Shown piece by piece: positions 25,201 to 26,672 of a stretch of 26,672 bases of DNA (the stretch's first letter is position 1; each line of letters begins with the position of its first letter). The translations under genes were made by a program, and so were the position numbers. The DNA is from Bacilli bacterium (GTDB lineage Bacteria > Bacillota_I > Bacilli_A > RF39 > UBA660), in NCBI GenBank assembly GCA_016293205.1, contig JAEDES010000015.1, positions 1 to 26,672 on the forward strand, given 5' to 3'. The notes beneath the pieces were generated by a model. That model was given only the letters and a program-made list of their open reading frames with translations, ran no database searches and was not told where the DNA came from.

Positions 25201-25856
25201 TTTTTGATATATTCATTATCTCCAAACATAGCTAAAATATCTTCATCACTAGATAAACCAAAAGCACGTAATAATGTAGTTAAAGTTACTTTTCTTGTAC
25301 GATCGATTCTTACATATAAAACATCTCTCGCATCTGTTTCAAACTCTAACCAAGTACCACGAGTTGGTATAATTTGGGAAGTAATTAATTCACGTCCATT
25401 TTTATCGATTTCACGATTAAAATAAACACTTGGAGAACGTACTAATTGAGAAACTATAACACGTTCAGCTCCATTGATAACGAAAGTTCCACTATCAGTC
25501 ATCACTGGCATATCACCCATGAAGATTTCTTGTTCTTTTACTTCACCAGTTTCATGGTTAAATAAACGAACTTCAACTCTTAAAGGTGCTGAATATGTAG
25601 TTTCACGATCTTTGCTCTCTTTAATAGAATAACGAGGTTCATCAAAATGATAATCTCCGAATTCAAGCGATAAAGTTCCAGAGAAATTCTCTACTGGAAA
25701 TAAATCTTCGAATACTTCTTTGATACCTGTTTCAACAAACCAATTGTAAGATTTCTTTTGAATTTCAAGTAAATCTTTTAATTCATAAGAGTTTCTAATT
25801 CTTGAGAAATTACGTCTTTCTCTGTGGTCTCCACTCTTAACAATCTTATATGCCAC
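22248..25856 (-). CDS. rpoB: RNA polymerase beta subunit
   Basis: Catalytic subunit that, with beta', forms the active cleft; target of rifamycins. The rifampicin region SQLSQFMDQTNP...LSALGPGG is easily found. The residue matching E. coli His526 is Asn476 (AAT codon at 24429-24431; TNKRR instead of THKRR). I start at the GTG at 25856 (1202 aa): GGGGTGA lies 5 nt upstream and the protein then begins MAYKIVKSGDHRERRNFSRI; the frame can be read from another GTG three codons earlier. The C-terminus has an acidic tail of about 57 residues, 31 of them Asp or Glu, after the usual end of the family core. It follows the rsmC-like gene by 34 nt and overlaps rpoC by one base. Confidence 0.98.
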   Translation of the reverse strand: MAYKIVKSGDHRERRNFSRIRNSYELKDLLEIQKKSYNWFVETGIKEVFEDLFPVENFSGTLSLEFGDYHFDEPRYSIKESKDRETTYSAPLRVEVRLFNHETGEVKEQEIFMGDMPVMTDSGTFVINGAERVIVSQLVRSPSVYFNREIDKNGRELITSQIIPTRGTWLEFETDARDVLYVRIDRTRKVTLTTLLRAFGLSSDEDILAMFGDNEYIKNTIAKDSTKNTDEALIEIYEKLRPGEPATLDSSKNQIITRFFDEFRYDLARVGRYKFNRKLNVIDRLLNQTLAEDIKVDGNVVFEKGTQITKANLEQLKEALASGFGVKEVLINDELDEFNKVQVVNIYDPSDKKKKIAVIGNDQSIEVKRLTISDVYASVSYYLNLLSGVGNFDEIDHLGNRRIRQVGELLQNQFRIGVSRMERVIRERMTTQEMEEVTPKTLINIRPVTAAMKEFFGSSQLSQFMDQTNPIAELTNKRRLSALGPGGLSRDRAGVEVRDVNASHYGRICPIESPEGPNIGLITSLASYAKIDDYGFIMTPYRVVDNCRITDEVEYLTADEELDYIISQSTVGTDENNTIIDEHVNARFRGENILAKPEQVDYIDVSPQQVVSITTSCIPFLEHDDATRALMGANMQRQAMPLIKTEAPYVGTGVEFIAAKDSGVEIVAKADGIVEYADAKKIIVKTKEGKDTYKLANFELANSSICSHQRPIVKVGDKVVAGKTILADGNSTDKGELALGKNMTVAFMTFNGYNYEDAIILNENLVKDDKYTSLHLEDYEMQCRETKLGPEEITRDIPNVSEEARRNLDENGIVTIGTEVHEGDILVGKVTPKGMAELTSEEKLLHAIFGEKTREVRDTSLRVPHGGDGIVHDIKIYSRKDNDELPAGVSKVIRVYIIQKRKIQVGDKMSGRHGNKGVISLVLPQEDMPYLPDGTPVDIMLNPQGVPSRMNFGQILEIHMGMACKKLGVHIATPVFDGAHIDDIKEMMAEAGMDEDGKTILYDGRTGEPFDHRISVGVMYMIKLHHMVDDKLHARSTGPYSLVTQQPLGGKAQFGGQRFGEMEVWALYAYGAAHTLQEILTVKSDDVVGRVKVYESIIKGQEINQAGVPESFRVLMKEFQALGLDISIINDEGETLQLKEIEEAEDRDDFNSTMDEIESPATPIEDNDEDNLESEEDYEDEFEDDLDDLEFDGEFEDEGDEF

Positions 25857-25890
25857 TATATTCACCCCACATTTGATTTTTATTGATTTT

Positions 25891-26478
25891 TTATTTTACG
25901 CTGCATTCCAAAATAAAAAATCCTTTTTTCTTTTCTAACACTTTTACAGTATAAACTGTTTCCAAGTCGACAATTAGCGATTTAGCGCCTTGCTCTTTTC
26001 GAATAACTAGAAATAACTTCCCATTTTCTTCTAGATAATCTTTAGCATTCATCACTATGTCATACACTACTTTCTTACCAGCCCTTATCGGAGGGTTAGT
26101 AACAATGGACGAGTACTTTGAAGAAATATTTTGATAAGTATTACTCTCAAACACATTAATATTATCAACACCATTATCTTTTGCATTACGTTCAGTTAAA
26201 TGTAATGCTCTAAGATTAACATCAACCATATCAACATGTGCTTTAGTAACTTTACCAAGTACAATACCAAATACTCCGTAACCGCAACCCATATCAAGAA
26301 TTTTGCCTCCAACTGCTTCAAGCGGGATTGATTCAAGAAGAAGTCTACTGCCAAAATCCAAACCATCTTTAGAAAATACACCATTATCGGTTAAAAATGT
26401 AAATTTCTTACCTAACACAAAACATTCTGTTTTTCTCACGTTACTAGGTAATTTCTCGTTAGTAAAATACTGCCCCAT
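25891..26478 (-). CDS. RsmC-like class I SAM methyltransferase (YbxB type)
   Basis: Predicted 16S rRNA guanine-N2 methyltransferase-like protein of 195 aa. The SAM site is DMGCGYGVFG (62-71), followed by acidic D86 after strand 2 and the catalytic NPPIRAGK (128-135), typical of small-domain RsmC and YbxB proteins. I start at 26478: AAAGGAGA lies 5 nt upstream, while the longer frame to 26583 would run through the leader hairpin and promoter. The position directly before rpoB is the same as ybxB in Bacillus. Upstream of its promoter the window ends, so whether rplJL precedes it cannot be seen. Substrate assigned by family, not proven. Confidence 0.92.
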   Translation of the reverse strand: MGQYFTNEKLPSNVRKTECFVLGKKFTFLTDNGVFSKDGLDFGSRLLLESIPLEAVGGKILDMGCGYGVFGIVLGKVTKAHVDMVDVNLRALHLTERNAKDNGVDNINVFESNTYQNISSKYSSIVTNPPIRAGKKVVYDIVMNAKDYLEENGKLFLVIRKEQGAKSLIVDLETVYTVKVLEKKKGFFILECSVK

Positions 26479-26497
26479 TTTTGTCTCCTTTATAGTG

Positions 26498-26544
26498 AAA
26501 AAAAAAGAGGAAGAAACACTAATAATTTTTCTAGTTTTCTTCCT
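26498..26544 (-). terminator. Leader hairpin with U-tract between promoter and rsmC-like gene
   Basis: Stem AGGAAGAAA (26536-26544) with TTTCTTCCT (26508-26516), extended by ACT/AGT with one bulge, then C and a run of nine T. It starts about 4 nt after the predicted start site and ends about 20 nt before the gene. It looks like an intrinsic terminator acting as an attenuator of the rsmC-rpoBC transcript, or as the terminator of an upstream operon lying outside the window. Confidence 0.65.
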
Positions 26545-26554
26545 TTCGAAACAT

Positions 26555-26583
26555 ATAATATAATAAAATTCAATATTTGTCAA
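26555..26583 (-). promoter_or_regulatory. Promoter of the rsmC-like-rpoBC operon
   Basis: Minus strand TTGACA (26578-26583), 17-bp spacer, TATTAT (26555-26560). Start near 26548, leading straight into the hairpin at 26498-26544. I found no promoter in the 34-nt rsmC-rpoB gap, so rpoBC seem to depend on this or on upstream promoters. Confidence 0.7.
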
Positions 26584-26672
26584 ACATTTTTACAAAAATT
26601 TACAAAATATTTTTTATACGATAATTTATAATAACAAGTGCAACACTTAGATATTTTAAAATAAAAAAGTTC

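Noticed and set aside
26479..26583. 35-residue N-terminal extension of the methyltransferase
   Set aside because: It would be translated from the promoter and hairpin DNA; a clear ribosome site precedes the inner ATG.

Overview
The window is AT-rich DNA from a walled, anaerobic, low-GC Gram-positive bacterium (Bacilli/Firmicutes side) that shares several marks with Mollicutes. Evidence for this placement: Bacillus-style gene neighbourhoods (rsmC/ybxB-like, rpoB, rpoC, rpsL, rpsG, fusA, tuf; and secG, rnr, smpB, ssrA), a T-box leader in front of proS, GGAGG-type ribosome binding sites, and -35/-10 promoters close to the vegetative consensus. Mollicute-like marks are a long tmRNA tag ending in ...AVAFA instead of ...ALAA, and Asn instead of His in the rifampicin pocket of RpoB. 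murD and a FemX/MurM-type ligase show that the organism makes peptidoglycan. pflB and pflA indicate anaerobic pyruvate metabolism. All tryptophan codons I checked are TGG, and none of the 19 protein genes ends in TGA.

Layout. 72-1277 (minus): a CsoR-family metal regulator and a cation diffusion facilitator with a seven-His tail, with an operator palindrome inside the promoter. 1278-2231: a gene-free stretch holding a degenerate 11-bp tandem repeat of about one helical turn, a small promoter-to-terminator unit, the tmRNA gene with tandem promoters, and the pflB promoter. 2232-5178 (plus): pflB-pflA. 5236-8957 (minus): an unrecognised kinase-like protein, secG, rnr and smpB. 9012-11065 (minus): proS behind a proline T-box. 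11070-12657 (minus): murD overlapping a DUF1653 gene. 12802-14043 (plus): femX-like gene. 14102-18386 (minus): str operon rpsL-rpsG-fusA-tuf. 18610-26478 (minus): rpsC-independent RNA polymerase operon rsmC-like, rpoB, rpoC, with a promoter-hairpin-U-tract leader.

How the genes fit together. SmpB, tmRNA and RNase R form the ribosome-rescue and nonstop-mRNA-decay set; pflBA lies between smpB and ssrA on the opposite strand. MurD and the FemX-like ligase act on the peptidoglycan precursor and are transcribed divergently from a shared 140-bp region. ProRS is controlled by uncharged tRNA-Pro through a T-box with a candidate CCU specifier. The translation and transcription core genes are ordinary housekeeping genes with a few informative residues.

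I did not see a phage, insertion sequence, CRISPR array or defence island. The most unexplained items are the phased 11-bp repeat array beside an extended -10 promoter and terminator (1377-1523), the kinase-like orphan gene (8187-8957), and the hairpin just after the rsmC-rpoBC promoter.
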